NCBI GenBank assembly: GCA_937952305.1
Contig: CALFZO010000061.1
Location: forward strand, 148,688-212,687
Source of the DNA: an uncultured Anaerolineales bacterium
GTDB lineage: Bacteria > Chloroflexota > Anaerolineae > Anaerolineales > UBA6663
DNA: 64,000 nt
Direction of reading: 5' to 3'
Shown: piece by piece, positions 7,566-16,398 of the stretch
Layout of the letters: each line of letters starts with the position of its first letter
How positions within the stretch are numbered: the stretch's first letter is position 1
Translations under genes and position numbers: made by a program
Notes under the pieces: model-generated
Told to the model about the DNA's origin: nothing
Seen by the model: the letters and a program-made list of their open reading frames with translations, nothing else
Database searches by the model: none

Positions 7566-9821
7566 TCAGTTGGCGTACATCTGGCTCGTGAACGAAATAC
7601 CGACGGCGATGGCGGTGAGCATGGACAGGTCATCGCGCGTGAAGTGGCCGACGTTGGGATGGACCAGCGTCAGCACGCCGACGACGCGGTCGTTGGCCAT
7701 CAACGGCACGCTGATGGCCGAACGCGGTGTGGCCGCGGCGGCCTGGTTGTCGTCCCAGTTGCGGCGCAGCCAGCGCGGGTCGTCGTTGGTGTTGCTCAGC
7801 ACCACCGGGCGGCGATTCTCGATCACCCAGCCCGCCAGGCCGCGCTCCACCACGTCCGCCAGCTGCTCGGCCGTCTGGACCGCGGTCTTGCCCTGGTAGA
7901 TCAGGACGCCTTCCATGGCGTCGCCGCGCTCGTCCAGCACGATCATGCTGCCGCTGGTGGCGCCGACGCTGTCCAGCGTCATCTGCAGGATGCGCTGCAT
8001 CAGGTCGCGCAGATCCAGCTGCGTGGCCAGCTCACGGCTGATGGCATACAGCAGGTCCAGCGACACACGGTTGCGCTCGGTGGTCGGCTCGGACGCGGCC
8101 GGCGGCAGCACCTCCACCCGGTGGACGTGCCCGTTGTTGGGCGCCTCCAGCTGGGGCTCGCTGCCCGCGCCGGCCTCGTCGCGGCCGGCCGGGCGCTGCA
8201 GGCTGCGCAGCATCGCCTGCAAGGCCCGCGGCGCGCGCACCGCCGGCAGTTGCCCGGCGCCCTCGCCCTCGTCGCGGCTGTAATAGAAATAGCTCAGGTA
8301 GGCGTAGCGGCTGTAGGCGCCGCGTGAGCGCGTCACCCGGTTGAGCACCACGCCCACCACCGGCGCGCCGACGCGCTTGATCTGGTCCAGCATCGAGCGG
8401 ACGACGTTGCGGCGCGTGCGGCCGGCCTGCAGCACCAGCAGCACGCCGTTGACCTTGGACGACAGCACCCAGGTGTCGGCGACGAAGAACGGCGGCGCGT
8501 CGACGATGACGACGTCGGCCATTTCCTGCAGTTCGGCCAGCACCTGGTCCATGCGCTTGGAACCCAGCAGTTCGGTGGGATTGGGCGGCACGGTGCCGCT
8601 GGTGATGACGGAGACGTTGTCCTTGCGCCACGGCCGCAGGACGTCGGCCACGCTCAGGTGGCCGCGGAACAGGTCGCTCAGACCGTCGCGGTTGGGCATA
8701 CCCATCAGCCGGTGCACGCTGGGCTTGCGCAGGTCGGCGTCCAGCAGCACGACCCGCTTGCCGCCCTGGGCGATGATCAGGGCCAGGTTCATGGCCGTCG
8801 ACGACTTGCCGTCGCCGGGGGTGGGGCTGGTGACCAGGATGGTCTTCAGTGACTTGTCGACGCTGGCGAATTCCAGATTGGTCCGCAGCGAGCGGAAGGC
8901 CTCCGCCAGCGGCGAGCGCGGCGCGTCCGCGACCGAGAGCAGTCCGTTCTTGCCGCGCTGCATCTCACTGATGTAGCCGATGATCGGATAGGGCAGCAGC
9001 CGGCCGACGTCGTCCGGCGACTTGAGGGTGTCATCCAGGAACTCGATCAGGTAAGCGGCGCCGGTGGCCAAGACCAGGCCGCCCATGACCGCCACCAGAA
9101 CGATCAGCGTCTTGCGCGGGCCGACCGGCTCGGTCGGCAACCCGGCCGGCTCGAACACCGAGAGGGTATTGGTGGCGCCCTGTTCCGTGTTGGCCAGCAG
9201 GGTGGCGTAGTTGGCCTGCAGCGAGGTCAGGCGTGTCTCCAGCGCTTCCAGCTCGGCCTGGGCGGACGCGATCTCCGAGGCGCTGGACAAATCGGCCAGC
9301 TCAGTCTGCTTGAGGGTGATGGCCTCGCCGGTGTCGTTGATCTTGGTCTGCAGCTCGTCCAGCTGTTGGCGCACGAACTCCTGGCGCTTGGCGTCGACCT
9401 CGGACACAGCGCCGGACGGGCTCTGCCGGATGAGCTGCCGGGCCAGTTCGTTGGCGACCATCTGGGCCAACTCCTGGCTGCTGTCCGTGACGGTGATATC
9501 CAGGAACTGACCATCCGGCAAGGCATAGGCCTCGTAGTCCGGCATCTCGGTCAGCCCGAGTTCGGCCATGGTGGCCTGGGCCACCGGCTCGCGCCGCGCC
9601 AGGTCCGCATAGGCCCGCGCCAGCGTCTGCCCCAGGCCAAACTCGTTGCCGGTCGGATTGGACTCAAAGATGGCGCGCCCCACCAGCAGCGTCGTGCGCG
9701 CCATGTAGACCGGCGGCAATTCCCGGGTGAAATAATAGGCCGAGACGCCGCCGATCGCCATCGACGCCAGAATCAGCCACCACCATTTCTGCAGGGGAGC
9801 GATGTAGTCACGGAGTTCCAT
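7566..9821 (-). CDS. Wzz chain-length regulator / BY-kinase with C-terminal GAF domain
   Basis: A 751-residue fusion. Residues 1-260 form the polysaccharide co-polymerase (Wzz) part: membrane helices at about 13-31 and 238-259 with a coiled-coil periplasmic region between. Residues 300-500 are a bacterial tyrosine kinase: Walker A SPTPGDGKSS (332-341), Walker A' VVLLDADLRKP (357-367), Walker B VVIVDAPP (437-444). A tyrosine cluster of seven Tyr lies at 503-514. In usual BY-kinases that cluster is the C-terminal end. Here a Pro/Ala linker and a GAF domain (about 583-748) follow. The protein should control length and export of the polysaccharide made by neighbouring genes, perhaps in response to a ligand bound by the GAF domain. 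Confidence 0.93.
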   Translation of the reverse strand: MELRDYIAPLQKWWWLILASMAIGGVSAYYFTRELPPVYMARTTLLVGRAIFESNPTGNEFGLGQTLARAYADLARREPVAQATMAELGLTEMPDYEAYALPDGQFLDITVTDSSQELAQMVANELARQLIRQSPSGAVSEVDAKRQEFVRQQLDELQTKINDTGEAITLKQTELADLSSASEIASAQAELEALETRLTSLQANYATLLANTEQGATNTLSVFEPAGLPTEPVGPRKTLIVLVAVMGGLVLATGAAYLIEFLDDTLKSPDDVGRLLPYPIIGYISEMQRGKNGLLSVADAPRSPLAEAFRSLRTNLEFASVDKSLKTILVTSPTPGDGKSSTAMNLALIIAQGGKRVVLLDADLRKPSVHRLMGMPNRDGLSDLFRGHLSVADVLRPWRKDNVSVITSGTVPPNPTELLGSKRMDQVLAELQEMADVVIVDAPPFFVADTWVLSSKVNGVLLVLQAGRTRRNVVRSMLDQIKRVGAPVVGVVLNRVTRSRGAYSRYAYLSYFYYSRDEGEGAGQLPAVRAPRALQAMLRSLQRPAGRDEAGAGSEPQLEAPNNGHVHRVEVLPPAASEPTTERNRVSLDLLYAISRELATQLDLRDLMQRILQMTLDSVGATSGSMIVLDERGDAMEGVLIYQGKTAVQTAEQLADVVERGLAGWVIENRRPVVLSNTNDDPRWLRRNWDDNQAAAATPRSAISVPLMANDRVVGVLTLVHPNVGHFTRDDLSMLTAIAVGISFTSQMYAN

Positions 9822-9960
9822 AATCGGTAGATCCCGGTTAGGGGCCCGGCTTCGTTAGAGGCCCTCCAACCACAGCTAATATCTTATTTATGGACTCGAT
9901 TGGCGAACCCAGGTACAATAGTACTATCGCAAGGCAAGTTGATCCAGAAAGGCAGTCTCA

Positions 9961-10137
9961 ATGGCGACGATCCTGGTCACACTTGGCATCCTGGCCGTTC
10001 TGGCCTCCGCCAGCATCATGCTGATTGCGTGCATGGCCTCGGCCCGGGTCACTGAGACCGAAGCGTGGGCGGAAGAGCCGCTCATTATGCCAGAGATGGC
10101 CCCCCAGCGCTCGACCACCTCGCGCCTGTCTTCCTGA
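9961..10137 (+). CDS. 58-residue single-helix membrane protein, unknown
   Basis: A short gene starting at ATG 9961 with the ribosome site AGAAAGG eight bases upstream. Residues 4-27 form one hydrophobic helix with a small-residue pattern, followed by an acidic then Ser/Arg-rich tail. A TACAAT at 9914-9919 could serve as -10, and a good terminator follows 19 bases after the stop. Such a complete small transcription unit argues that it is real, though I recognise no family. Confidence 0.55.
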   Translation: MATILVTLGILAVLASASIMLIACMASARVTETEAWAEEPLIMPEMAPQRSTTSRLSS

Positions 10138-10155
10138 ATCGATGTTTCGCCAACG

Positions 10156-10181
10156 CGGCTTCCCCCAGGGAAGCCGTTTTT
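10156..10181 (+). terminator. Rho-independent terminator of the 58-residue gene
   Basis: Nine-base stem (10156-10164 with 10168-10176), three-base loop and five T. Confidence 0.85.
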
Positions 10182-10182
10182 G

Positions 10183-11160
10183 TCAGCGTCGATAGTTGAA
10201 GATCACCTTACTGCCGTCCTGTTCCAACTGGAACGGCAGTTCCTGAAGATGGCTCAGGGCGGCGCGCACCGCCGCCCGGCGCTCCGGCTGACAGTACAGC
10301 AGCAAGAAGCCGCCGCCGCCCGCTCCCGTTATCTTCCCCCCCACCGCCCCAGCCCGCCGCGCCGCTTCGTACATCTCGTCTAGCTCACCATTGCTGATCT
10401 GGCTGGCCAGACGCTTCTTCAGCTCCCAGCCGGTGTGCAGCAGGTCCCCGAGCGTCTCCAACCGCCCGGACTGGAGTTCGTCGCGGGCGTGCAGGGCCAT
10501 GGCCTTCATCTCGCGCAGGATCGCGCGGCGGTCGGCGATGTTGCGCTTCTGCTCGCCCAGAATCGTGTCCGCCTTGCGCGTGACGCCGGTAAAAAACAGC
10601 AGCAGGCTCTCGTTCAGGCGCATCTGCAGACCCGGATCCAGCCGCACGCGTTCGCTGTCCACCTGGCCGCCGGGCCGGAACTCAAACAGGCGCAGACCGC
10701 CAAAAGCGGCAATGTACTGGTCCTGGACGCCGATCGGCTTGCCCAGACGGCCGATCTCGATGTCGCAGGCCTCGCGGGCCAGCTGTTCGGCCGTGACCAG
10801 GTCGCCCTGATAAGAGTGCATGGCATGCAGGGCGCCAACCGTCACGGTGCTGGACGAGCCCAGCCCGGAGCCGGCCGAGGGGATATCACCCATCGTGGTG
10901 ATCTCGACGCCGTCGCGGATTGCCGTGAGGCGCAGCGCTTCGCGGATCAGCTCGTGCCGGATCTGATCGACGCTCTCGACCATCTCCTGGCGCGTGTAGC
11001 CGATGCGCAGCAGGGTATCAAAGCGCTTCTTGATCGTGACGAAGATGTACTTGTCGATGGCGCAGGACAGCACGCAGCCGCCTTCCTCGTTGAAGTAGTC
11101 CGGGAAGTCGGTACCGCCGCCGAAGAAACTGACACGCAAGGGAGCTTGGACAATGATCAT
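10183..11160 (-). CDS. GHMP kinase, D-glycero-D-manno-heptose 7-phosphate kinase-like
   Basis: A 325-residue sugar kinase of the GHMP family. Motif 1 is APLRVSFFGGGTDFPDY at the N-terminus, the ATP-binding motif 2 is IPSAGSGLGSSSTVTVG (93-109), and motif 3 is GGKITGAGGGGF near residue 280. This combination, especially the GGGTDFPDY start, is that of HddA-like heptose 7-phosphate kinases and related fucokinase-like enzymes. Its start overlaps the stop of the upstream epimerase by four bases, so the two are coupled. The product would be a phosphorylated sugar for nucleotide-sugar synthesis; the exact sugar is uncertain. Confidence 0.85.
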   Translation of the reverse strand: MIIVQAPLRVSFFGGGTDFPDYFNEEGGCVLSCAIDKYIFVTIKKRFDTLLRIGYTRQEMVESVDQIRHELIREALRLTAIRDGVEITTMGDIPSAGSGLGSSSTVTVGALHAMHSYQGDLVTAEQLAREACDIEIGRLGKPIGVQDQYIAAFGGLRLFEFRPGGQVDSERVRLDPGLQMRLNESLLLFFTGVTRKADTILGEQKRNIADRRAILREMKAMALHARDELQSGRLETLGDLLHTGWELKKRLASQISNGELDEMYEAARRAGAVGGKITGAGGGGFLLLYCQPERRAAVRAALSHLQELPFQLEQDGSKVIFNYRR

Positions 11161-12089
11161 GGTTGGCGTTCACTCTGCGCGAAAAATTCCGCGGTCCTGG
11201 CCAGCCCGGTGGGCAGGTCGACCGTGGGCTGCCAGCCCAGCTCGCGGCGCGCCTTGGCCGCGTCCAGGTAGATAAAACGCGTCTCCCCGAGCTTGGCCGG
11301 GCCGTAGGCGGGCGGATGGGGATAGGCGGTAACCGTCTGCAGGGCCGCGAAGACCTCGTTCACCGAGGTCGGCCGCCCCCAGCCGAGGTTGTAGATGGCG
11401 GCCGCGTGGGGCGCCCGCAACGCCAACACGTTGGCCTCGGCGCAGTCGCCGACCCAGACGAAGTCGCGGGTCTGCTCGCCGTCGCCGTAGATGACCACCG
11501 GCTCGCCGCGCCGCATCCGGTCGGCGAAGACCGCGACGACGCCGGCCTCGCCGTGCGGGTTCTGGCGCGGCCCATAGACGTTCGGGTAGCGCAGCACCAC
11601 GTACTCCAGGCCGTACAACTGCCGATACATGAACAGGTAGTGCTCGACGGTGTGTTTGCTGGCCCCGTAGGGGCAGATCGGGTTGACCGGATGCTGCTCG
11701 TCGCAGGGCAGGTACTGGGGCTCGCCGTAGACCGCTCCACCGGTGGAACTGTACACCACGCGCCGGACGCCGACGCGCCGCGCGCACTCCAGGACGTTCA
11801 GCGAGCCGCGCACGTTGATGTCGGCGTCCAGCAGCGGGTCAGCCACGGAACGGCGCACATCCACCTGGGCCGCGTGATGATCGACAAAATCCGGCCGCTC
11901 CTGCTCGAAGACTTGCGCCAGGCGCGGGTCCCGGACATCCAGCTGATAGAAGCGCGCGCGGGGGTTGAGGTGGCTGCGCCGCCCGGCCGACAAGTCGTCG
12001 ACGACCGCGACCTCGTAACCCTCGGCCAACAACCGGTCGACGACATGGGAGCCAATAAAGCCGGCTCCGCCGGTCACCAGGACTCGCAT
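11157..12089 (-). CDS. NAD-dependent sugar epimerase/dehydratase (GalE-like)
   Basis: A 310-residue short-chain dehydrogenase of the extended type. The NAD motif VTGGAGFIGSHVVDRLL opens the protein, STGGAVYG supplies the catalytic Ser/Thr region and YGASK the Tyr-Lys pair. It probably interconverts a nucleotide sugar (UDP-glucose 4-epimerase or dTDP-glucose dehydratase-like). It is the first gene of the pair with the GHMP kinase and has its own -10 box 35 bases upstream. Confidence 0.88.
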   Translation of the reverse strand: MRVLVTGGAGFIGSHVVDRLLAEGYEVAVVDDLSAGRRSHLNPRARFYQLDVRDPRLAQVFEQERPDFVDHHAAQVDVRRSVADPLLDADINVRGSLNVLECARRVGVRRVVYSSTGGAVYGEPQYLPCDEQHPVNPICPYGASKHTVEHYLFMYRQLYGLEYVVLRYPNVYGPRQNPHGEAGVVAVFADRMRRGEPVVIYGDGEQTRDFVWVGDCAEANVLALRAPHAAAIYNLGWGRPTSVNEVFAALQTVTAYPHPPAYGPAKLGETRFIYLDAAKARRELGWQPTVDLPTGLARTAEFFAQSERQP

Positions 12090-12124
12090 GCGTGGTCGTG
12101 CTCCTGAACAGACAGCGAACGCCC

Positions 12125-12159
12125 ATTATAGATGAGGCCGGCGGGGGTCCGCCGGCCTC
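12125..12159 (-). promoter_or_regulatory. -10 box (TATAAT) and upstream hairpin before the epimerase gene
   Basis: Read on the minus strand, an eleven-base-pair hairpin (12134-12144 with 12149-12159) is followed closely by TATAAT (12130 down to 12125), 35 bases before the epimerase ATG. The hairpin could be the terminator of the upstream sugar transferase gene, although it lacks a T run, and the TATAAT a fresh promoter. Confidence 0.5.
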
Positions 12160-12203
12160 AGACGGAGGCAGCTGCCCGCTGGAGACGGGCCCCCGTCGCC
12201 AGG

Positions 12204-13712
12204 CTAATAGGCGCCCCGGCTGCGAATCACCGCCGGGAAAGTCTGGAACAGGATCTGCAGGTCCAGCCAGATTGTCCAATTGCGGATGTAGTACATGTCG
12301 AGGCGGACCCGGTCCTCATAGCTGACGTCCGAGCGGCCGCTGACCTGCCACAGGCCGGTCAGGCCCGGGCGCACCGTGAGCAGGTTCAGGCCCCACTGGT
12401 TGTACTGGGCCATCTCCTGGGGGGCAATCATGCGCGGCCCCACCAGCGACATCTCGCCGGCCAGCACGTTCAGCAGCTGAGGCAGTTCGTCCAGGCTGAA
12501 CTTGCGCAGGAAGACGCCCACGCGCGTGACGCGCGGGTCGTTCTTGAGCTTGTGGGTGCGGGCCAGCTCGGCCTTCAACTCCGGGTGCTGATCCAGGATG
12601 CGGTCGCCGTTGACGTGCATGGTCCGGAACTTGAAGGCGTCAAACTGCTTGCCGTTCAGGCCCATCACGCGGCGCCGGTAGATGACCGGGCCGGGCGAAT
12701 CCAGCTTGATGGCCAGGGCCAGCAGGGCCAGCAGCGGCAGGATCGCGAGCAGGCCCGGGATCGTCAGACAGTAGTCCAGGGCCAGCTTCAGGACGCTGTC
12801 GAAGCCGGTCAGACGGACCTTGTTGACATTGACCAGGGGCACGTAGCCCAGCTCCTGGACCTGCAGACCGGTGGTGATGATCTCGTACAGGCCCGACGAC
12901 AAGCGCAGGTTGACCTGATCTGAGTTGCTGTAGCGCTTGAACAGCTCCAGCATCCGGTCGCGCGACGAGATCGCGCTGGTGGCCAGGACCACCTCTTCGA
13001 TGCCGTAGCGCCGGATGAGCTTGTCCATCTGGTCCACCGAGCCCAGCGCCGGCAGGTTGTGGAAGAGCAGCGTGCCGGCCGGGACCTTCTCATCCACGAA
13101 GCCCACCAGCTTCAGGCCGGAGTGCCGGGACTTGAGGAGCTGCTCGGCCAGCCAGCGGCCTTCCTGGTTGGCGCCGACGATGACGGCCGGGGCCAGGAAC
13201 AGGCCGCGCCCGCGCAACTGGTAGATGATGCGCCGCATCGCGAAGCGCCCGATCGCCACCAGCAAAAAGGCGAGCCCCCAGGCCACCAGAACCCAGCCGC
13301 GGGCCACCAGGAAAGTGGGCACCAGGAAGTCCAGGACCGCCACCGGCACCAGGCCGGTCGTCGTTGCCCGGAAGAGCAGGTTGTACTCGCGCACGCCGCC
13401 GACCAGGTTGGCCGAGCTGTACAGCCCCATGACGGCGAAAATGCCGAGCCACAGCGGCACGATGAAGGCCACCACCAGCGCGCCGTAGTAGAACACGTTC
13501 GGCGCCGAGTCGCGGTAGAACAGCGGCAGGTCCAGCGTGAAGCGCACGACGTAGGCCAGCCAGAAAGCCAGACCGACCATGGCGACATCGGTGATGACCA
13601 GCGCCACCACCAGCACCAGGGAACGCGTCCGGCGCGTCAGGCTCTGGAGTTCAGGGTAGACCGACACGGTTGAGACGGGCGAGATTTCGTCAAGCATAGG
13701 CTGGGATGCCAT
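12204..13712 (-). CDS. Polyprenyl-phosphate sugar-1-phosphate transferase
   Basis: A 502-residue initiating transferase that loads the first sugar phosphate onto undecaprenyl phosphate at the inner membrane. Five N-terminal helices lead to a nucleotide-binding-like domain (about residues 150-270). A re-entrant helix (YCLTIPGLLAIL) then opens the catalytic domain with PVIYRRRVMGLNG, FKFRTMHVNGD, RKFSLDELPQLLNVL and RPGLTGLWQVSGRSD, all signatures of the WbaP/WcaJ family. GGAGG lies nine bases before the ATG. The start overlaps the end of the upstream GT4 gene by 23 bases. Confidence 0.95.
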   Translation of the reverse strand: MASQPMLDEISPVSTVSVYPELQSLTRRTRSLVLVVALVITDVAMVGLAFWLAYVVRFTLDLPLFYRDSAPNVFYYGALVVAFIVPLWLGIFAVMGLYSSANLVGGVREYNLLFRATTTGLVPVAVLDFLVPTFLVARGWVLVAWGLAFLLVAIGRFAMRRIIYQLRGRGLFLAPAVIVGANQEGRWLAEQLLKSRHSGLKLVGFVDEKVPAGTLLFHNLPALGSVDQMDKLIRRYGIEEVVLATSAISSRDRMLELFKRYSNSDQVNLRLSSGLYEIITTGLQVQELGYVPLVNVNKVRLTGFDSVLKLALDYCLTIPGLLAILPLLALLALAIKLDSPGPVIYRRRVMGLNGKQFDAFKFRTMHVNGDRILDQHPELKAELARTHKLKNDPRVTRVGVFLRKFSLDELPQLLNVLAGEMSLVGPRMIAPQEMAQYNQWGLNLLTVRPGLTGLWQVSGRSDVSYEDRVRLDMYYIRNWTIWLDLQILFQTFPAVIRSRGAY

Positions 13713-14922
13713 GATAGCTATCCTCCAAAGCGGCAGCGATGTTGGCCCAGTCGTGACGGGTCGTCACATACTTCCGACCCGCCTGGCCGACCGCGTCTCG
13801 GCGGCCCGGGTCACCCAGCAGGCTCAGCACTGCGTCGGCGAAAGCCTGGGGCTCGTCGGCGATCAGGGCCTCGCGCCCCGGTTGGAGTTCCAGGGCGGAC
13901 ACAGACTGCGGCGTTGAGACGACCGGCGTGCCGCACGCCATGGCTTCGAGCACTTTATTCTGGATCCCAACGCCGTACGCCACTGGTGCGACGGCGAGGG
14001 TAGCTTGCTGAAGATACGGCCGTAGATCTGGAACGGTGCCCGTCACGGTGATGGCTGGATCCTGCGCCAACGCCTGGATCTGGGCCGTCGGCTCCTTGCC
14101 CACGATCCACAGCTTTACGTCTGGGCGTTGGGCGCGGATACGAGGAAAGACCGCCTGGACAAAGTGCAGCACCATGGTGACGTTGGCGTGGTAGCTCATC
14201 TTGCCGCTCATCACTACCGTGGCCGGCTCCCGCTTCACCCCCGGTGCGACACTAAAATAGTCCAGATCCACTCCATTTGGAATCACTCTTAAGTCCGGCG
14301 GAGGACTTTGGTTGGAGGCTGGTTGGCGGGCCGCCAGCTCCAGCAGCGCAGCGCGGTCCATCGGCGCGGTCACCAGGGTCCGGTCGAACTGCCGCACCAG
14401 CCAGCCTTCATAGTGTTCCGTGCGGCCCAGCTCCAACCCGGAGATCAGCCGGCTCGCCAGCCGCCGGCTGCGCGCCGCCGCATGCCGGAACAACAGGCTG
14501 ATGCAGTCGACGCTGTCCCAAACGATCGGGAAACTCGCGCCCTGGCGGTCACGCCACTGCTTGATGTGAAGCCCGTACCAGGCCCCGCGCAGGTGCTCGA
14601 CATGCACCACGTCGGGCTGGAGCGTCTCCAACAGCCCGGCCGGGATCAACTCCGGCTGCCAGCAGTAGGCGGCCTGGAGGGGCGTCCGGCTCGGCAGGAC
14701 GCCCACACAATTCAGGGCGGAGCGCCAGGCCGGCAAGGACACGGCGCGCACGTCCACGCCCTCGCCCCGCAAGGCCTCGACGTCGGCGCGCTCGGCAGCC
14801 GCTGTCCAGGTCGTCAGGACCGTCACCTGATGGCCGCGGTGCACCAGCCGCCGGATGAAGTTGTACGGCCGCACCCGGATCAGGTTTGGCACGTAGGGCA
14901 CAACAAAAAGAATGCGCATCAT
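13690..14922 (-). CDS. Glycosyltransferase family 4
   Basis: A retaining GT-B glycosyltransferase of about 410 residues. The N-terminus MRILFVVPYVPNLIRVRPYN is typical of the EPS-associated GT4 subgroup. The C-terminal half carries the donor-binding block KVLEAMACGTPVVST with the acidic residue expected near PGREALIADEP. A start at ATG 14922 (or the adjacent ATG 14919) is preferred over an upstream TTG. It is translated with the sugar transferase that overlaps its 3' end and probably adds a sugar to the lipid-linked repeat. Confidence 0.9.
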   Translation of the reverse strand: MMRILFVVPYVPNLIRVRPYNFIRRLVHRGHQVTVLTTWTAAAERADVEALRGEGVDVRAVSLPAWRSALNCVGVLPSRTPLQAAYCWQPELIPAGLLETLQPDVVHVEHLRGAWYGLHIKQWRDRQGASFPIVWDSVDCISLLFRHAAARSRRLASRLISGLELGRTEHYEGWLVRQFDRTLVTAPMDRAALLELAARQPASNQSPPPDLRVIPNGVDLDYFSVAPGVKREPATVVMSGKMSYHANVTMVLHFVQAVFPRIRAQRPDVKLWIVGKEPTAQIQALAQDPAITVTGTVPDLRPYLQQATLAVAPVAYGVGIQNKVLEAMACGTPVVSTPQSVSALELQPGREALIADEPQAFADAVLSLLGDPGRRDAVGQAGRKYVTTRHDWANIAAALEDSYHGIPAYA

Positions 14923-15037
14923 GTTGACGATAAGCGACAACCCCTGAGCCTTCAATAACGCGCAGGTCCTAGCCTTTGCGGGCTATTACGGGAATGGCCC
15001 AGTTGAGGCAGTCCGGCGGGGGCGCCCTGCCAATGTT

Positions 15038-15069
15038 AAAGAAAAAGGCCAGGGCGCCCTGCCCTGGCC
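15038..15069 (-). terminator. Rho-independent terminator
   Basis: On the minus strand a nine-base-pair stem (15061-15069 with 15047-15055), five-base loop, then TTTTTCTTT. It ends the sortase/small protein unit, 22 bases after the stop at 15091. Confidence 0.88.
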
Positions 15070-15090
15070 GAGGCCAATCAACGCAGCGGT

Positions 15091-15321
15091 CTATCGAATA
15101 AAGAACGACAGCGCGACCAAGATGACGATGAACGTCCCGGCCAGCGCGCCGATCCGCGTCAGATCTTTCTTGGTGTCGCTATAGTCGAACTCCGACGGGT
15201 TGATCTCCGGGCCGGCCGCTTCGACGGCCCGCTCGGCCCCACCGCCGAGCGCCATCGCCGGCCCCGTGCCCATCGGCACATTCGGTTGACGCAGTTTCTT
15301 AGCCTTGCGTACTTTGCTCAT
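15091..15321 (-). CDS. 76-residue protein with one C-terminal membrane helix
   Basis: A basic N-terminus rich in Lys/Arg, an Ala/Gly linker, and one hydrophobic helix (about residues 57-75) at the C-terminus, ending in Phe-Ile-Arg. GGAG precedes the ATG by about ten bases. It lies 35 bases after the sortase gene on the same strand and shares its terminator, so the two are likely cotranscribed. I do not recognise the family; a tail-anchored accessory protein is a guess. Confidence 0.6.
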   Translation of the reverse strand: MSKVRKAKKLRQPNVPMGTGPAMALGGGAERAVEAAGPEINPSEFDYSDTKKDLTRIGALAGTFIVILVALSFFIR

Positions 15322-15356
15322 AACCCACTCTCCGTCCGGTTTCAGGCCGTGGCCGC

Positions 15357-16259
15357 CTACTGCGTGCGCAGATCGGCGTTGACCACGATCCTTTGGTTGT
15401 CAATCAGGTAAGGATAACACGAAATGAGCGTAAGGGAAGAGTGGACGGTGGGCGCCAAGACGCTCACCTCGGTCGGCTCGACGATGCGCGTCCCGGTGAT
15501 GAAGTAGGTGTAGATCTGGCTGACCGTGTGAATCTGGATCTCATCACCCGGCTGCAGCCGGTCCAGGTAGCGGAAGATTTCGCCGAAGATATCGTTGTGG
15601 GCGGACAGCACCAGGTTGCCGGGCTGGCCCGGGTCGCCGCTGCCAATGTGCTGGCCCACGCCCTTCTTGAGCTGGTCCCAGCCGTCGCCCTGCACGATGG
15701 GCGCGTCCACGTTGAGGGCCGGGATGACGATCCGGCGCGCCTGGGTCGGTCCCTGGGTGGGCAGGGCCGGTGCCGGCAGCGCCTGCCACAGCGAGCGCAT
15801 GGACTCCGGGATCTCGGCCGCGTTGAACTGGGCGCCGCCCGGATCGGTCGGCGGCGTATGGCCGGACGGGAGCACGATGGCCGTGATCACGGGCGTCGGC
15901 ACCAGCGTCGGCAACGCCTGCACGCTCTCGGCGATGGATTGAGCGGCCTCCTGGTTCAGGCTGTCCAGGATGTTCTTGCCGTTGTAGATCACGTACACCA
16001 AGCCCACCACGGCCGCGATCTCGATCAGCAGCAGCACGGCGTCGAACAGCCGGCGCGCCAGGCTGCGCGGCCGGGGCGGAGACTCAGGCCCCGGCGCGCC
16101 GTCGGCGGGCGGCAGGACGCCCACCGGCACCACCGGCCGGGCACGGCCCGTCTCGCGGTAGCGCGCCAGGCGGGCCTCCCGCGCCTCGCGCTTCTTCTCA
16201 GACAGCACGCGCTGCAGTTCGGCGATGGAGAGGTCGTCTACGGAACGGCGGTCTTTCAT
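15357..16259 (-). CDS. Sortase (class D-like transpeptidase)
   Basis: A 300-residue protein with a charged cytoplasmic N-terminus, one membrane helix (about 72-92), a Pro/Thr linker and a C-terminal sortase domain. Catalytic residues are visible: His221 in LSAHND, Cys281 in LTLISCYPY and Arg290 in DNQRIVV. Sortases cut a sorting signal near the C-terminus of secreted proteins and attach them to an amine acceptor. The usual TLxTC is changed to TLISC. No LPxTG-like substrate is encoded in the window. Confidence 0.9.
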   Translation of the reverse strand: MKDRRSVDDLSIAELQRVLSEKKREAREARLARYRETGRARPVVPVGVLPPADGAPGPESPPRPRSLARRLFDAVLLLIEIAAVVGLVYVIYNGKNILDSLNQEAAQSIAESVQALPTLVPTPVITAIVLPSGHTPPTDPGGAQFNAAEIPESMRSLWQALPAPALPTQGPTQARRIVIPALNVDAPIVQGDGWDQLKKGVGQHIGSGDPGQPGNLVLSAHNDIFGEIFRYLDRLQPGDEIQIHTVSQIYTYFITGTRIVEPTEVSVLAPTVHSSLTLISCYPYLIDNQRIVVNADLRTQ

Positions 16260-16313
16260 AACCTGCCTATGGGCGGAAAACGGCGGCCGGCCGCGGGGCC
16301 GCGCCCGGCGGGT

Positions 16314-16335
16314 AAAAAATACCCGGATTGCCGGG
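16314..16335 (-). terminator. Probable terminator of the cyclase gene
   Basis: On the minus strand a five-base-pair GC stem (16331-16335 with 16322-16326), four-base loop, then a short spacer and six T (16319 to 16314), about 60 bases after the cyclase stop. The stem is short. Confidence 0.45.
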
Positions 16336-16398
16336 CGGACGCAAGCGCCGGGCCATGGCCTTTGGCGGCCGAAGGCCGGCGCCTTGCTCCCGGCCCGC

